Shown here in pieces: positions 24,652-50,335 of a DNA stretch of 64,000 bases. Location: the NCBI GenBank assembly GCA_903813345.2, contig CAIIXF020000012.1:2027318-2091317 (forward strand), given 5' to 3'. Every line of letters starts with the position of its first letter. Positions within the stretch are counted from its first letter, which is position 1. The notes beneath the pieces are model-generated. The model was not told where the DNA came from. It did not search any database and saw only the letters and a program-made list of their open reading frames with translations. Position numbers and translations under genes: made by a program. Origin of the DNA: Owenia fusiformis (lineage: Eukaryota > Annelida > Polychaeta > Sabellida > Oweniidae).

Positions 24652-25548
24652 TTAGTATATAAAATACAAGAAATAAGTGTTTTTGTTCTGATTTTAATGA
24701 GAAATTTAGTGAAATATGAGAAATCAGATTGGAACTTTAGACAAGAGAAAGCAATTAGCTACAATATACCTTTAGCAGAAGAGTTTTGTAACCAACAGGA
24801 AGTAGTTTTAATAAAGGTAACCTCTCATGATTTTTGCGGTAACTTTAAAGTTATGTAAATTGATAAAAATAATTCACAAAAATACATTCAACGAGTAGTT
24901 TTGATAAATGTAGCTTTTTCATAATTTCAAGGTAACTTTATGTATGAAATTGATAAATTCCAATTAATAAAACATGTTCTCTAAAATGACGATGGACTAA
25001 TGTACTATTTGTCTGTACATTTTTAAAGAGATGCATAAAACCATTTAACCATCCATTTCCAATCAAATACAACAAAAACATACCTACTATAGGATTTGAG
25101 TTATCCCCGATAGGAGACACAAATCCCAGATGGACAGACTGAACTGACAGAGAGAGGGCTTAACTATATCTCAACTGCATATCAATTGGGATAATAAATG
25201 TTAGTGTTAATTAACTCCTATGTACCTATTGTACTGCCTGTGCTTTGTTTGGGTTCGGCGTAACCTGCCTCTTATTCACTCTTCTCAGATTTCTGGAGTA
25301 CGTAGATTAAATCCGCATTTGTATTGTCAGTTCTGAAATTAATATGAGGCGTATAGAGTGCAATTTATGTACCCATTGAAGACCCCAGTTTTTTGTCTTA
25401 AAAATCTTGCATAACTGGGAATGGTCTTCTGGTATGCCAGAGCCCCTCTGCCGTTTGCGAGAAGGAAGGATGGAAAGATAAAGACAAAGGGGGCGTGGCT
25501 ATCACAATGGGGAATGGTCAAATGGGTGAAAATGAGGGGATTACCATT
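24652..25548. other. No gene seen
   Basis: AT-rich. At 25095-25195 there is a diverged relative of the 19.8-kb region: GACAGACTGAACTGACAG followed by GGGCTTAACTATATC and TTGGGATAATAA. Confidence 0.4.
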
Positions 25549-25748
25549 TACAGTAAAACCTGTCTTATTTGAAGGGTACCGGGGCAGTAGGCTAAAAGTG
25601 TTCAGATTAGCAGGTGTTCACATTTCAAGGTTTCTTAATATGTGAATCAATGGGAGGTTACATTGGGTCCAAGAAAAAGTATTAACATACTCTGTGAGAT
25701 GTTCGAATTTGCGAAGTGTTTGGATAAACTGTACAAGTTTTACTTCAT
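25549..25748. mobile_element. MITE of the CAGTAAAACCTGT family
   Basis: Begins TACAGTAAAACCTGTCTTAT and closes near ACTGTACAAGTTTTACT. The interior has TTAGCAGGTGTTCACATTTC. Confidence 0.65.
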
Positions 25749-25929
25749 GAAAATGGGGAAACCATGACAACCAGCATTGCATATTCTGGCCAATTATTTG
25801 AATTGTGAACTTTGGAAAATTCTTGTTGTAACACTGCGCAGGATCCTTATCTGCGTTTCATCACAATTCACAATGCTTCTTTCATTCTTAATCTTAAGTA
25901 TGTTACAACCGCACACTTAGTTTGTATAT

Positions 25930-26082
25930 ACAGTGAAACCAGTGTATCCAAACACCTCTCTAATCTGAACACCTCAAATGTGAATACTTAATTCAGTCCC
26001 ATTTTACATTCTGGGATAGATTTATCAAAACACCTGAACTTTTTGGCCAGTCCTGGTAGCTTTTAAATTAGACAGGTTTTAC
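25930..26082. mobile_element. MITE of the CAGTAAAACCTGT family
   Basis: Begins TACAGTGAAACCAGTGTATC and closes TTAGACAGGTTTTAC. Shares CAAACACCTCTCTAATCTGA with other copies. Confidence 0.7.
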
Positions 26083-26179
26083 AAATCTTGATCAATTAAG
26101 GTAAGACTGAAGGAATACACTGATTAACAGTTCGGGTTTTACAGTTTATCTATTGTAAAAATAAAGTGTCAAAATATTT

Positions 26180-26262
26180 AAGGAATAAAGACTGAGATTT
26201 TATGATTTATGGCGTAATATATGACAGAAAATTTTATTCTGTTCATAAAATCTCGGTCTTTG
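26180..26262. repeat. Imperfect inverted repeat
   Basis: AAAGACTGAGATTTTATGA near 26187 is inverted as TCATAAAATCTCGGTCTTT near 26244. This gives a stem of about 19 bp with a loop of about 38 nt. Confidence 0.75.
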
Positions 26263-26675
26263 TTACGATTCTAATATGATAAACAGACAAGAAACACAAC
26301 TATTTGCATTGATGTATTAATGAATTAATGAATGAGCTGTCATACATACTCCAACATAGACCAATTTGTAGATTGTTCTAGCTATTGTGACATCACATAT
26401 CATATTAGAATCTTGAATAACATGTCAGAGTTAAAAAGTGGAAATAAATGAAAATACAAAAAAAAAACATTACAATCTTGCACATTGAATCACCAAGCTG
26501 AATTCAACATAATTGTATAAAACTGAAATGGAATAAAAAAAATTTAGTAAATTCCAATAATGTATAATGTAATTTCAGATATTATTTCTAAAATAAAATA
26601 TGAACCAATTACCTGTCACATTATATCATCGCAACATCCTAGATTCTCTCCTAATTTGCTTCACCAAAGTCGCTA
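26263..26675. other. No gene seen
   Basis: AT-rich sequence with no supported feature. Confidence 0.4.
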
Positions 26676-27030
26676 GTAATATTGAAATTGCAATTCTCCA
26701 GTTCTTATATAAGAGCGCTAACTCAAGTACATTAATATCTCCTGAAATTAGGCAATGTCCGCATTCTATTATTTCCTTAGTTTGTTTTTAGTGTTTTGTT
26801 TACAGTTCAATTAATTAAGTAATTAAGTACATACCACTTACAAAAAAGTTGTGATTTCAGCAGTCTTTCAGTTCAGTTCAGTTCATTTCAGTTCAGTTAG
26901 GTTCATTCCAGTAATATTGAAACTGCAATTCTCCACTCTTATATAAGAGCGCTAACTCGAGAACATTAAACATATCCAGAAAAAGTTGTGATTTCAGCAG
27001 ACTTTCAGTTCAGTACAGTTAGGTTCATTC
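26676..27030. repeat. Direct duplication, ~120-bp unit, spacing 235
   Basis: GTAATATTGAAATTGCAATT at 26676 recurs at 26911 with small changes. Both are followed by CTTATATAAGAGCGCTAACTC and, further on, AAAGTTGTGATTTCAGCAG and TTTCAGTTCAGT words. Confidence 0.8.
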
Positions 27031-27570
27031 CATGTACCATTTTCCTAGTATAGGCTTTGGTCCTTTATCTGTTATCCACATATGTTATTCTTGGGCAGTG
27101 TGTTATTCTTCGTCTTAGTTCTATGTTATTCCTTGGCTTGGAGTTATTTCAGCTTCAAAGTTATCACCGCACCTAGATCATTCAGCTATGCATGTCTGCC
27201 TCTGATGCTACTATCATCTCTGGAACATAGCCTAATAGTCTACACCACAGGCCACATTGTGGTTTGTTTCATTCAATATTTTATTGACTGTAGCATAGAC
27301 TAAGGGGTGTAAGGTTAGATAAGGTTTGAATTAGAGGGCAAATCTTTGATTATTGATTTTTCCAGTGGAGAAGTTTCCTTTGATGTTTATGGTTGTTTTA
27401 GTTATTTTTGTTATTTTGCTTGTATGTCTACTTGAGATATCGGAAACTGACCTTTAAAAATATTTTGAACAGAGACAGCGTGTCAACAACAATCATTAAA
27501 CACAGAATTGATAAGGTGAAGAAATATGTCTTTGATGAAAGTTCTGAATTCCACATACAGCATTACACTG
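27031..27570. other. No gene recognised
   Basis: A 73-codon plus frame (27082-27303) is hydrophobic, but I see no family motif and no splice context. Confidence 0.35.
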
Positions 27571-27757
27571 TACAGTAAAACCACATCTGAACACATCTCT
27601 TATCCAAACATCACTCCATGTGAACATTTTTACTTGGCCCTGGTATTTTATCCCCCATTGATTCATATTATTAGAAAACCTTGAAATGTGAACACCTGCT
27701 AATCCGAACACTTTTTGCCAGACCAAGTGGTCTACAGATGAAACAGGTTTTACTGTA
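27571..27757. mobile_element. MITE of the CAGTAAAACCTGT family, 187 bp
   Basis: Clean ends: TACAGTAAAACCACATCTGA on the left and GAAACAGGTTTTACTGTA on the right, with TA at both edges. The interior has GAAATGTGAACACCTGCTAA and GTGAACATTTTTAC. Confidence 0.85.
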
Positions 27758-27837
27758 CATATCCGCAATTATGACAATATTAGTAACATTATCACATGGT
27801 TTAAATATTTAATCTTCAACAATATAATGTGATATTA

Positions 27838-28998
27838 ATTATTCAATGCATATGATAAATACCATGATATTCACTGTTTTATTCAATGCATATGATAAAG
27901 ACCATGATATTCACTGTTTTATTCAATGCATATGATAAATACCATGATATTCACTGTTTTATTTAATGCATATGGTAAATACCATGATATTCACTGTTTT
28001 ATTCAATGCATATGATAAAGACCATGATATTCACTGTTTTATTCAATGCATATGATAAATACCATGATATTCACTGTTTTATTTAATGCATATGGTAAAT
28101 ACCATGATATTCACTGTTTCATTTAATGCATATGATAAATACCGTGATATTCACTGTTTTATTCAATGCATATGATAAATACCATGATATTCACTGTTTT
28201 ATTTAATGCATATGATAAATACCATGATATTCACTGTTTTATTCAATGCATATGATAAATACCATGATATTCACTGTTTTATTTAATGCATATGATAAAT
28301 ACCATGATATTGACTGTTTTATTTAATGCATATGATAAATACCGTGATATTCACTGTTTTATTTAATGCATATGATAAATACCATGATATTCACTGTTTT
28401 ATTCAATGCATATGATAAATACCACGATATTCACTGTTTTATTCAATGCATATGATAAATACCACGATATTCAGTTTTATTCAATGCATATGATAAATAC
28501 CATGATATTCACTGTTTTATTTAATGCATATGATAAATACCATGATATTCACTGTTTTATTCAATGCATATGATAAATACCATGATATTCACTGTTTTAT
28601 TTAATGCATATGATAAATACCAATTTATTCACTGTTTTATTCAATGCATATGATAAATACCACGATATTCACTGTTTTATTCAATGCATATGATAAATAC
28701 CATGATATTCACTGTTTTATTTAATGCATATGATAAATACCATGATATTCACTGTTTTATTCAATGCATATGATAAATACCACGATATTCACTGTTTTAT
28801 TCAATGCATATGATAAATACCATGATATTCACAGTTTTATTCAATACATATGATAAATACCATGATATTCACTGTTTTATTCAATGCATATGATAAATAC
28901 CACGATATTCACTGTTTTATTCAATGCATAGGATAAATACCATGATATTCACAGTTTTATTCAATGCATATGATAAATACCACGATATTCACTATTTT
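27838..28998. repeat. 40-bp satellite, about 29 copies
   Basis: The monomer is about ATT(C/T)AATGCATATGATAAAT followed by ACCATGATATTCACTGTTTT. Most units differ by one or two bases (CATG/CACG, TTC/TTT), and one unit near 28475 is short by a few bases. Head-to-tail throughout, with no coding frame. Confidence 0.98.
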
Positions 28999-29424
28999 AT
29001 TTATATCACACATCAACATGCTAATTCTCAATTTAAAAAAATTGTAAAATATTATCAACTTGCTGCAATCAATACTCAGTAATCAATGTTCATTAAATAC
29101 TAAATGTGAATAGAAATATCATAGATTTTCATCAATGAATTGGTTTAGCCAAAATAATGTCATATTTGAAATCTACATACAAAAACATTACACCTACAAA
29201 TGTGGTCTTATCAACTGTGAAATTTTTTTTCTTGGGTGACTAGATTTCCAAATGGCGTTCAAGTTATAAAATCATGAAAAGTAAAATATCCTGTTTTCCT
29301 GACCAGAACACATTTAATCTTTAATTTACAAAACGCAAATGTTAGATAAAAATGTATCCGATAAAACTATGTACTATTCAAGTTTAGGGGAAGCTTTGTG
29401 TGTCTTCCACATTATCTCCCTGAG
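28999..29424. other. No gene seen
   Basis: AT-rich sequence with no supported feature. Confidence 0.4.
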
Positions 29425-29762
29425 TTATAGGCCTTGTTTATTATATCTAATAGTTTTAATCCGCATGGTACCTCCAAACTGACATCTTTATGTTAGAGCA
29501 TTAAAGTAGAATAAATTGTTCGGAATATTATGTCTATAAGTTCATGTATATTACAGAACCATTTAAAGAACATTGGTTAAAATTATAGGCCTTGTATATT
29601 ATTTCTAATAGTGTTTATCTACGGTACTCCCAAGTGACATCTTTTGAATGTAACAGCGTTCAAAATATTATGTCTAAAAATTAATGTATATAACCATGGG
29701 CTTTCAGTTAGTTGAAAGCCCATGATATCACAGAACCATTTGAAGAACATTGGTTAAAGTTA
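29425..29762. repeat. Tandem duplication, ~157-bp unit, two copies
   Basis: TTATAGGCCTTG at 29425 recurs at 29583. Both units end with ACAGAACCATTT(A/G)AAGAACA and TTGGTTAAA. The second unit has an extra ~34-bp hairpin. Confidence 0.85.
29695..29724. repeat. Perfect 12-bp hairpin inserted in one repeat unit
   Basis: CATGGGCTTTCA, a six-base loop, then TGAAAGCCCATG. The sister unit at about 29545-29560 lacks it. Confidence 0.9.
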
Positions 29763-30328
29763 CAAAAAAATCAAAATTTAAATTAAATAACAATAAGAAA
29801 TACAATATAGATGTGTCACTCTGTATACAGTATATATAATGTTTATATTGGAGAAAGCCACAAAATAAACAAAAAACAGAAATTCAAAGCAAGCAATTCT
29901 ATTTATTTCCTGATAGCTTCACATTGAAATAATTAATATCACTTTTCAGTGGTTTATTCACTGATTTGTCTATCAATGGCATATAAGAGAAATATTTTGG
30001 CACACTTCAAACACAATATTTCTCATAAAAGTAGGTTTATGAGATTACAGATATGGCCAAGATTGTATATACGGCTAATATAATGTATTTGGCTAATATT
30101 CCTTTATATTGCTTGTAAAATATTACAGATTTAGCGAATATGACTTATATATGGCTAATCATTCTGAAAATAGTTTGCCGGTTATAATTATCTGTAAGTA
30201 TTTATTATACATGTAGCTGCCACAAGAAATTGTGAATATGTCATGTCCCTATGAATGAGATCTGCCTATTTAGCTTAGACTTACACTGACTGTTTTTTAT
30301 GTTCAATATGCCTGCAACCATTACTGAT
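29763..30328. other. No gene seen
   Basis: AT-rich sequence. The words GATTACAGATATGGCC, ACGGCTAATATAATG and ATATGGCTAATC suggest an old short repeat near 30040-30160. Confidence 0.4.
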
Positions 30329-30450
30329 ACACATATTCATATATACAGGGTGTCCCATTACTGATACACATATTCATATATACAGGGTGTTACAAAGTCT
30401 CTTTACAATTACATTGTAAAGAGTAGAGACTTTATAGACACCCTATAATA
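30329..30450. mobile_element. Tiny foldback element with ACAGGGTGT end
   Basis: A 35-bp direct repeat (ACTGATACACATATTCATAT...) precedes a hairpin at about 30383-30449. One arm is AGGGTGTTACAAAGTCTCTT and the other its inverse, with a short loop. The arms resemble the ends of ACAGGGTG elements at 43704 and 36855. Confidence 0.7.
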
Positions 30451-31307
30451 ATCCTTGTATTATTGCTAGTTGGTATATGGAGATATTACCCTTAGCCCAT
30501 TTCTATAAATAATGAAATATCCAGAGACACTGTCCTCTACCCTTTGTATAAATACAAAAAAATCCTTGCATACACAACTTGGTTGAACTAAAATGCTGAG
30601 TCAAATCAGTTGATCTTGGGAATATGGACATCTCAAACAACAACAAAAATAATGCATTTCCATACAATACATGATTGGCAAACTCTAACCAATTCTTAAT
30701 ATAACAAAATACTTTGAGACCAGCATCAATGCAACAACTGACAATTGCATTAATCTACATTTATATATACTTCAAGCCTAAGGCTTCAACATATCACTCA
30801 CTTGTACTAAAAAAACAAATCAAAACAAAACTCTTACCACACTAATGAGAGGAGGAAAAAAAACAGAATTCATAGTTGAACCTATCTTCATGTAAAGATG
30901 AACCCCAAGGATCTAAATTCATCAATGAATTCTGGGTTGATTCCCCCCCTTAACACAAAAACAAGCAGTTATACTACTCATAATTTTACATACATTTCAT
31001 ATAATAAAATATATGGTAGATCTTTATATGTTATCTACTATTTTAGCTGCCAAGGAAGCAAGATTATATTGGACCGCAACCATTCTCTTATGTACAATAT
31101 GGTACACATGGGCAAATAGGAAGAACCCATTTCAAAAGGTCATAGAATCTGACCCAGATGTCAGATTTCAATTTTGATTTTAGATTCAGAATCCTGGGAG
31201 TCTTTTTTGGAGTTTTACCCACCATAGAACAAACTCTGAATTTCATATAGACTTATACAATATACATGCATTTGCCCATGGTGCCATATCACATTACACA
31301 TTACACA
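30451..31307. other. No gene seen; diverged dispersed repeat at ~30870-30945
   Basis: The segment with CTTCATGTAAAGATGAACCC and CATCAATGAATTCTGGGTTGAT resembles the repeats at 59864-60036 and 61247-61400. Nothing else recognised. Confidence 0.4.
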
Positions 31308-31480
31308 TACAGTAAAACCTGTAAAGTGGAACAACTCCATAAGTAGAACACCTTTCTAAGTGGAACACTTTTCAAAGATCTGTTAACTGATGTAAATGAA
31401 CCTCTGCAAGTGGAACACCTCCAAAGTGGAACACTATTTTGAAGTACAAAAGCTGTTCCACTTACACAGATTTTACTGTA
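31308..31480. mobile_element. MITE of the CAGTAAAACCTGT family, 173 bp
   Basis: Ends TACAGTAAAACCTGTAAAGT and ACACAGATTTTACTGTA. The interior has AAGTGGAACAC words, as in the 22.5-kb remnant. Confidence 0.85.
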
Positions 31481-32087
31481 TCTCAAAATCCTGAATATTT
31501 TAATATACGACCAATAGCTGCCATCAGATAATATGCATATTTAAACATATCTTTGGACATATTTAAAAGAGATTTTTTCATTACATTTTTAATATCTTTG
31601 GTCGTTAGATCTTTAGTCAAAACCTGAAACCACTGTATAATATTGTCTCACATAATACTAAATACTGTCTTACATATATTGTCTTACATATTACATATAC
31701 AACAAGTAACATAAACATGCACAGATATTTTACTGCAACAAAACTACCATTTTAGCTCTACTTTGGGTCCAACAGATTATATCTGACAGTTCTTGTGTTC
31801 ACGGGTTTTATTGAATATGCTTATCAAAAAATAAAAGCTTGACTTGTGGACATTTTGCTGCAGTTAAAGTTCAACATCTTATCTAAACTTATCTATAGCT
31901 ACTTATCTGAGTTCTCTGATATTCATGTTCTGTGCTTGTTTACATTACTCATACCCTCCTTTTAATTGATGCAAATAATTCCGAAAAAGTCCTGAACACT
32001 ACCAGTTATATCTGGTCATGGAGGATAGTCTCTCTTTTACCATTCTCATAATGCCTGCATCTGGTTTCCTCTCTGTGGCAGGTCTCT
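31481..32087. other. Downstream flank / probable 3' untranslated region of HPD
   Basis: Lies beyond the HPD stop codon on the minus strand. I could not identify a definite polyadenylation site; AATAAA-like words are frequent in this AT-rich DNA. Confidence 0.4.
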
Positions 32088-45823
<13,736 letters not shown>

Positions 45824-46430
45824 TCGTTTGACTTCACTTCTTAAAAGAGAGCTTCTTCGTCTTCAGTAGTTTAACTAGACTCTGCACGCACTGACACAGG
45901 GTAGACTGTACTGTGACTGGTTGGACAGAGTTGTATCAATCATACATGTAACTGCATGTCCAGTGAAAAATAACCAACTCTGATTATACCAAAGGTTGGA
46001 ATTTGAATTATCATGCACTTGATAGTGGTCAGATAGTGATCTAAAATCCATAGCCCAAACAGGTACAAAATTGGACGGTGTTTACTACTATAATGAGATC
46101 AAGTGATCCTTACGATTATAGTGAGTTCCATTGCAGTTCGAAACTGAGGTACAAATCATAGACAAGGAAGTGCAAAACAAGATCGCTGAATAAAATAAAG
46201 GATAGTCTATAGAAGACTTATATTTTCCCCCAAAACTTAGACAATATTTGACTTCTAACAAACGGCGAATTATCGAAAACAAACGGCGATTTCGGACACT
46301 CGCCCCCTGCTATTGAAAGCCCAGCATATTGTTTTTACATTTTCAAGCTCTAATATAAAGTTTATGTAAATAAAAAAAAAATTATCTGCGTAATGTCAAA
46401 GAACAATCATTTAGTTAAAAAAATAAAAAG

Positions 46431-46500
46431 ACGAATGCGGTATTCGAACCCGGGCCTCCCGCGTGCTAAGCAAGCATTATACCGCTAGACCACCGTGATT
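46431..46500 (-). pseudogene. tRNA-Ala-like relic (anticodon AGC)
   Basis: The minus strand reads GGTGGTCTAGCGGTATAATG, then CTTGC-TTAGCAC-GCGGG as an anticodon arm with AGC, then GGCCCGGGTTCGAATACCG. The anticodon stem forms with two G-U pairs, but the T-stem has a G-A mismatch at the base below the loop and the acceptor ends do not pair. It is therefore a pseudo-tRNA or tRNA-derived SINE head rather than a working gene. Confidence 0.5.
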
Positions 46501-46718
46501 TATGAATGGTGGGAGTAATTAAACGCTACTCATTTTGAATGCTATGATTCGGAAGTGACGTCACGTTCTTCATTTAGAAACCTTTCCAAAATCATATCGC
46601 CGGCTCCGATCGAAGTCCAGCTTAAATATCTTTAACTCTCTTGGGACAGATTCTTAAGTTCTATACACAAAGTAATATTTCCAGCAACTTCATATGGACT
46701 GAGAAATATCTAGAAGGT

Positions 46719-46815
46719 CGAAGGGTTTTTATAAAAATATATTTCAAAAATTCTTGACACGCTGTAAGTCGTAGGTCGCAGGGTCGAAGGGTCGAAGGGT
46801 TTTTAGTACATTCCC
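46719..46815. repeat. Inverted repeat, right copy (partner 41284-41402)
   Basis: GGTCGAAGGGTTTTTATAAA through GGGTTTTTAGTACATTCCCG and ATCAGACA, the inverse of the left copy. The pair flanks HPD exon 1 and most of intron 1, so it is not simply the two ends of one transposon. Confidence 0.88.
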
Positions 46816-47146
46816 GATCAGACATATAAATCAACTCACATTGATCTGTGTGCACGTTCGCAAAAGTAAATAATTATATTTTCGCGAAACTTCATTTTTA
46901 TGTTTAATTCGAATGTTGTTGAATCAATAAGACACGAATGACCTAATAAACTTTGTTTGCGCTAACAATTTAAATTGGTAAACACTGAAATCATGCTGTA
47001 GAATTCGTGAATAATCCGATAAAAACTGGAAAATTGTAAAACTGGCTCACCATTTTATTGGTCTTCCCGAAATGACTTGTTAAAACGATTTCTATTGGTC
47101 CAGTTGTAAAGTGCAATTTGATTAGTCAAGATAGGAGCTGCCCACA
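46816..47146. other. No gene seen
   Basis: AT-rich flank upstream of HPD. No promoter motif stands out. Confidence 0.35.
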
Positions 47147-47652
47147 TGACGTAGCAAAGACTACACGGATTAATAATTCAATCTGAGTCTAACTGCCAAC
47201 ATGGTCTCCGATTCAATGCACAATGTTGTAGGCAATCAGTTATCAAGTTTTTTAGTAATCATCAGAAGAAACCTGATAACCATAGACTGTTTTCCTTGAA
47301 ATCCCAATTTTGTTTGTTTTGTTTTTTTTACATTTCCTGGAAAAAAGATATGCATCGGGGGGGGGGGGGCATGGCCCAACCTCGATTGAATGGAAAAGAT
47401 GCTGCACCTACATGTATGACGTAGCAGACACTACACAGATTAATAATTCATTCTGAGACTAACTGCTAACATGGTCTCAGATTCAATGCACAAAATGTTG
47501 TAGGCAATCAGTTTTCAAGTTTTTTAGTGATCAGCACTGATCATCAGTCCTGAGAAACCTGATAACCATAAAATGTTTTCCTTGAAATCCCAATTTTGTT
47601 TGTTTTGTTTTTTACATTTCCTGGACAAAGATATGCATCTGGGGGGGGGGGG
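47147..47652. repeat. Tandem duplication, ~269-bp spacing, with G runs
   Basis: Units start ATGACGTAGCA at 47147 and 47416. Both contain GATTCAATGCACAA(AA)TGTTG and TTTTCCTTGAAATCCCAATT, and close in AGATATGCATC followed by a run of 12-13 G. Confidence 0.9.
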
Positions 47653-49408
47653 ATTTTTTTTGCCAAAAATCTGCTTCTCCCATGGCATTCAACTTTTTTT
47701 TATTTTGAGCCTAGCCTAGAAATTTGGGGCCCAGAATTTTTTAATTGGCCCATTTTTTAACTATTTTTTGACGTCACAATTAGGCCATCCAGCTTTAGAT
47801 GCTTGATTTTGAGAGATTATCTTCTATATTTCGTGCTTTATTGATTTATTTTACATGACACCGTTCGATTTGACAAGATCAACATTCAGCCTAAGCACAT
47901 ACCAAGTCTAAGATCTTACTGACATGATTTAGATAGCGGTTAAGCGCCCCCCGATTTTGACAAAAACGGGGGGCGCTTATAGGCATAGATGTTTAGTATG
48001 AATTTCACCCAAACTTCGCACATATATAGATATACTCATGATCTAGTCAAATCGGCATACCTGGTAAATATCCGACCCATGGTTTTCATAAAAGAAACGA
48101 CAATATTTTTAGCTCAAAACTGCCACGTGTCCGCCATTTCGTGATTCCATCATGTCTAATATCATTTCTATGTGACGTCACACCAATAAGACAAAATACG
48201 TGACAACAGTATCCATAAACAAAATTCCTAAATTCTGATCGCTAAAGGTCAATTGTAAGGTTAATTGCAGGTATTGTCTAGTGACATCTATCTGACATGA
48301 ACATACCCTGGCGGTTATATTTCTTCACTCAGGCAAAGAACTATTCTCAGCTTGAGATTCAAACCTTTTTAGAGTGAAAAAATGAAAATTGTAAAAAAAA
48401 TCTCGATCTCAATTTGAAAGGAGGCATGTTTAATAAAACGGATCTAAAACTATAAGTTACCATGACACACAAAAATGACTTCCCAGAATAAAATTTGTCA
48501 ACTATGACATCACAACTAAATAACCCTTTTCTAATGTGAAGTCATAAATGCGTTTGATGAATTTACAATTGAGGATTCCTAAAATGTTCCCAATTGAAAA
48601 ATAAAACTAATTACCAACTTATTACCAACTAATTTACAACTAATTATCAACAATTCTGCTGGCAATTGGAATTAAAGTTAAGCGTTAATTAAATCAATGA
48701 TAATTATGGCCTAATTATCAGTAGCAAGTTCAACGTAAATTAACTTACAATAATGCTGATTTATGATTTTTAGTTGATAATTAAGATATGAAATGTTTGA
48801 GGGTGATAGTAAGTGGTAAATTAAAACGTTTTTGTTCTGAAGTAGATTATTGGTTGATAGTTAACATATAGGATGATTTTAATGATAATTAGTTGTAAAT
48901 TAGGCCCATGATTTAGAAATACAAACCCCCTAAATTTAATTTCAAGATGGTGGAAAAAGAAAACATGTGAGAGATATTTCTCTCATAAAATTGAGAATTA
49001 CAACGTAAATGGTGCGTGTACTACCATGAAATTTGGTCAACATTATTATAAGGGTATGTAGAACATGAATACAATGTATGTTAAATCTTATTCACACTTC
49101 TGTCTGAAATGTTTATGAATTTAAAAATCTTTTTGAATCAGATCATATAATATTAATCCTAGAATGCAATTTAGGTACTAACATGGGTTACCTATATTTC
49201 ACAAGTAATCCAAATGTGCTCTTCTAAATACTGATTGTTGGATCAAAGACATTTCAAAGCATATTTTTGATTATATCTGTTACGTCCTTATTATGTAACA
49301 TTTTAGTCTAATGTTTGTGTTCTGATTTTAGTTGTTGATGGCAATAATGATGTTTTCACATGCTTTTCATGAATCTTAAAAATTTGCAAAATAGAATAGC
49401 TTTAAAAA
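47653..49408. other. No gene recognised; one GC-rich hairpin
   Basis: Mostly AT-rich. At 47941-47979 a GC-rich inverted repeat stands out. Near 48600-48720 are repeated TTACCAACTAATTTACAACT-like words, related to those at 49790-50040. Confidence 0.45.
47941..47979. repeat. Perfect 13-bp GC-rich hairpin
   Basis: TAAGCGCCCCCCG, a 13-nt loop ATTTTGACAAAAA, then CGGGGGGCGCTTA. Unusual base composition for this region. Confidence 0.9.
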
Positions 49409-49630
49409 AGAGGGGGAGAAACCCCAGGGTTCAAAGATGACATACGCTTATAATGTAAATCTGTATTGAGATGACATCGTCGCTGATTGGTTTAGCGAGT
49501 CGATCGTTGATTGGTTTAAAACTAGGTCAATTTGAAAACTTAACCAAGATGGAGGGTACGTTTTCGACAAAAGGTGTGCGAAGGAGCAAATCGTATGTCA
49601 TCAATTGAATCATGGGGTTTTCCCTCCTCT
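49409..49630. mobile_element. Short inverted-repeat element (AGAGGGGGAAACCCC family)
   Basis: The left end AGAGGGGGAGAAACCCCAGG, followed by GATGACATACG, is mirrored by the right end CCCCATG/GGGTTTTCCCTCCTCT, preceded by CGTATGTCATC. The same ends bound 52409-55254. Confidence 0.75.
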
Positions 49631-49796
49631 TGCTGTGAAATTTCAATAGTTCAAGTTCAATGTTGTCTGTTCTGAAAGATCCTAATTAAGATGAATATTC
49701 CGTCACAAAATAGTTCAAGATGAAGCAAAAATCTCTGAGTGAAGGGAAGCAAAAAAGAAGCGAGTCATTTTTGAGATGTCACAAGTCTGACTTAAA

Positions 49797-50039
49797 CCTA
49801 ACTTTCAACTAATTATCAATAGTAAGTTAGGTGATAATTAGAGATTAACTTACATCAAACTTACAACTAACTTTCAACTAATTTACGTAAATAGCTCATT
49901 TGCATATTGATGGTAGTTAATCGTTAATTAAGTTGCAAATTAAGCGTTAATTAAGTTGATAATTAGCTCATTTGCATGTGAATTTTTACACCTAACTTTC
50001 AACTAATTATCAATAGTAAGTTAGGTGATAATTGGAGAT
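49797..50039. repeat. Direct repeat, 49 bp, spacing 194
   Basis: CCTAACTTTCAACTAATTAT through GTTAGGTGATAATT(A/G)GAGAT at 49797 recurs at 49991 with one visible change. The area between is rich in TTAATTAAGTTG words. Confidence 0.9.
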
Positions 50040-50335
50040 GATTTTCCATAGGCTTTTTTCAATTGGGTTATTATGATGTCACACAGCAAATAATGCAATG
50101 GTTGTTATAGGCTTTATGTTTCATAGCAACATGATATGTGATGTCATACAACACAATTAAAATTGCCTAGTGACAGAAATATTGTTTCTATGGTTAGCAC
50201 AAACAAAAGCAATTGCGATACAAAACTGTGAGAGAAATTCTTGAAAATTGATCCGCAAAGACATAGATTATACGACTATAACTATAAGTAACTGAATATG
50301 CAAAACAAACTACAAGTCATGGGATTAGAAGTGCC

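Noticed and set aside
27838-28998. CRISPR array
   Set aside because: The 40-bp units are contiguous head-to-tail with no unique spacers, and the surrounding genes are animal.
46431-46500. Functional tRNA-Ala gene
   Set aside because: Acceptor ends do not pair and the conserved G-C closing pair of the T-loop is broken.
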